Part shown: positions 61,992 to 64,000 of the stretch, piece after piece
Layout of the letters: each line of letters begins with the position of its first letter
Numbering within the stretch: the stretch's first letter is position 1
NCBI GenBank assembly: GCA_036971615.1
Contig: JAYKKR010000003.1
Location: 1,984,001 to 2,048,000 of the forward strand
Direction: 5' to 3'
Length of the DNA stretch: 64,000 nucleotides
Source of the DNA: Amyloporia xantha
Taxonomy: Eukaryota > Basidiomycota > Agaricomycetes > Polyporales > Adustoporiaceae
Position numbers and translations under genes: made by a program
Notes under the pieces: model-generated
Seen by the model: the letters and a program-made list of their open reading frames with translations, nothing else
Databases searched by the model: none
Told to the model about the DNA's origin: nothing

Positions 61992-64000
61992 TCCCAGGCT
62001 GCTCTAAGAGCATCCAAGAGCATCCTAGAGACTTCAGAGTATTCAAAGTACTCAGAGTAGCCAGAGTGCTCTTAAACTTAGTTGACATGAGATTGTTTTC
62101 TCAGAGTAACCCAGAGTAACCTGAAAGAAGCCTGAGAGTGCTCTTAGATGACCCTATGTAGTCTTTTTTCATCTCTCACATCTCATTATAGTTTGTATCA
62201 GAGCACTCTCAAGGTTACAGTATTTATAATAGAACATAGCAGTATATTCACAAATAACATACACACAAAAGATAATCTAATACTAGCAGCCATAATAATT
62301 ACATACAATGAAATAGCTCAAGACAGAAATGACCATATCACCAAACTAATGTTGTTACTCAGTATACAGTAATATAAAATGCAAAACTGAAAGACGTACA
62401 CAAGATCTATAAAATATTCTGTAGTGTGGCCAAAATATATGAGAATCTAACAGATGAATTCAGATAAAGTCCAATTAGCTGAAGAAGCAAGACAAAGTAC
62501 TCACATAAATCGTCTTGTCACAGTAAACTGAAGCCGAATGGCATAGGTGATAATACTCTAAGAATTTACAAAGAGTCAACAAAGGAATGGAGATAGAAGT
62601 GAATGACTTACACGATATGGACATAATCAAAATTACAGCTCATCTTGTGGCAAGCATCTATAGATACAATTCTTTAGTTTGGCTTAGAAATGAAGGAGGA
62701 AAATAACGACTTACATGTCAGAGATATTCTCATCAAAACCTCAGACAGCCACTCACCATTCATCACAACTCCTCAGAAGGGACGAGATGATTTATGCAAC
62801 TAAGTGCATGCCATCTGTCATATATAATGGACACATCAACTGGCAAGAATGTCAGAGATAGACTTACCTTACTTTTTGATTGTATGATGACAGCCAAGAG
62901 CCAGCTTCCAATGTCGGAGATTTGGATTGTGATTAGAGATAGAAGCAGTGTCAGTTATTCATAGATACAGATGAGAATAAAAAGAAGATATAGACTTACC
63001 TGTGGCCGCAATAAGCAGTGACTCATATGCCCTGCCAGCACATCGTCATACCTGAGGAAGAACCAGTGAGAGAGACAGCAACAGATTACTAGAAGTCACC
63101 AAATATAGGCCAGAGATGAGAAGAATACCATGAGTGAACAGAAACAAGCAGAAATGTGAAGTGGCATGAAAGAAGATGAAGCAAGGTGGGTGTTGAGGAA
63201 GAAGAGAAAGAACGACCATGAGTGCCTAATTTGGGTGTCAGTCTGTCGCGTCAAACTGACACCTGTTCTGGGAACCCCATATTAGGGTCAGCAGGGACTT
63301 AGACGTATTTGCACTTCTCCTCAGCAATTCTTTCTTGCTACTACCTTCCTATATCTATGCTCTTTGCTGTCTTGGATCTCACAAACTGTTGACTAGGGAC
63401 TCTGACTCAGTATCTATGGCTTTTGGGCATCTCTTTTCCACTGGAACTTCAGTGAGCACAGACGGTTGCTCTGTGCCTGCTCTGCACTATATAGGAATTT
63501 CTGTGAGTAATCCTTCTCTCTTTCTTATTTCCTATTCTTGGAGAATAGTCTCAGGACTGTCTAAGCATGCTGGGTGGAGTTTGGAAGGAGATTTGGAGGG
63601 GTTGGAGGGTTGGAGATGGAATGGGCGCTTTTTTGAGGTTTTGATCAGAGGATAACTGGGGATCCATTGTGAGTTATCCTTTCGCTTTTATACCATTCTA
63701 TTCGCATTGTCAAGCCCTTCCAGACGAGCCCTTGCTCATCCAAATCTGTCCACTACTTTGTCTTCTATTGCTGTTTTTCATCAAAAACTTCGTCTTGTCC
63801 ATATCTCAGGAACCCATGGATGGTTTCCTTTGATTGTTGGATAGAATGAAAGCCCTAATCGCAGGCTTTCAGACGATATATACATTGGTGGGTCTGCATC
63901 CAGTGGTGTCTGTTCTATGGTTGCATGTTGAACGACCTCCTCCTCATTCTCCTATTCCTCACATACACCTTTTCTATCCCTTCCTGTACTAACTCATTAC
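61992..64000. repeat. AT-rich repeat DNA
   Basis: About 62000-62150 has imperfect repeats of CAGAGTAACC / GAGTGCTCTTA type. At 62499-63000 the minus strand shows GTAAGT or GTGAGT five times (62499, 62606, 62709, 62862, 62995). At 63234-63263 GGTGTCAGT and ACTGACACC form a 9-bp hairpin with a 12-nt loop. No protein gene is supported. Confidence 0.45.

Overview
The window is nuclear DNA of a filamentous basidiomycete, most likely a polypore-type Agaricomycete. The evidence is short GT-AG introns of about 45-70 nt inside most genes, fungal AUR1, PRP43 and cytoplasmic isoleucyl-tRNA synthetase sequences, and basidiomycete-style F-box, protein-kinase-like and transporter families. Exon edges given below were read by eye from splice sites and frame, so some are approximate.

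Layout. 95-2199 (-) is a WRAP73/WDR8 WD-repeat gene. 2428-4163 (+) is an F-box protein whose last 15 codons come from the end of a 1-kb TIR element (4118-5121). 5258-9852 is a decayed, nested foldback region carrying a dead short-chain dehydrogenase. 10820-12740 (-) is an MFS drug/polyamine-type transporter. 14600-21030 is a tandem segmental duplication with two F-box paralogues (both -). 21172-23566 (-) is an amino-acid transporter. 25663-30131 (-) holds two pseudogenes, a PRP43-like DEAH helicase and an unknown gene. 30661-31159 is a TIR element with perfect 37-bp ends, and 31240-31799 is a 5'-truncated retroposon with a poly(A) tail and a 15-bp target duplication.

32395-47381 is a conserved core: protein-kinase-like gene, SDR, PfkB sugar kinase, FCP1-like gene, isoleucyl-tRNA synthetase, AUR1 and a methyltransferase. 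From about 47400 to the end the window is mobile-element territory: a foldback element with two 316-bp arms and TA target duplication (47980-48706), an LRR-like gene, a giant 6.5-kb inverted structure (50180-56665) with the same two-exon gene in each arm and GC-rich minisatellites inside, an unknown gene, and a large intron-rich gene (58183-61991) that looks like a tyrosine recombinase with C-terminal zinc fingers. The last 2 kb is AT-rich repeat DNA.

The housekeeping genes do not form a pathway. The accessory half records repeated transposition: elements have rewritten the end of one F-box gene, and tandem duplication has doubled another. The giant foldback next to the recombinase-like gene is the best candidate for something undescribed.
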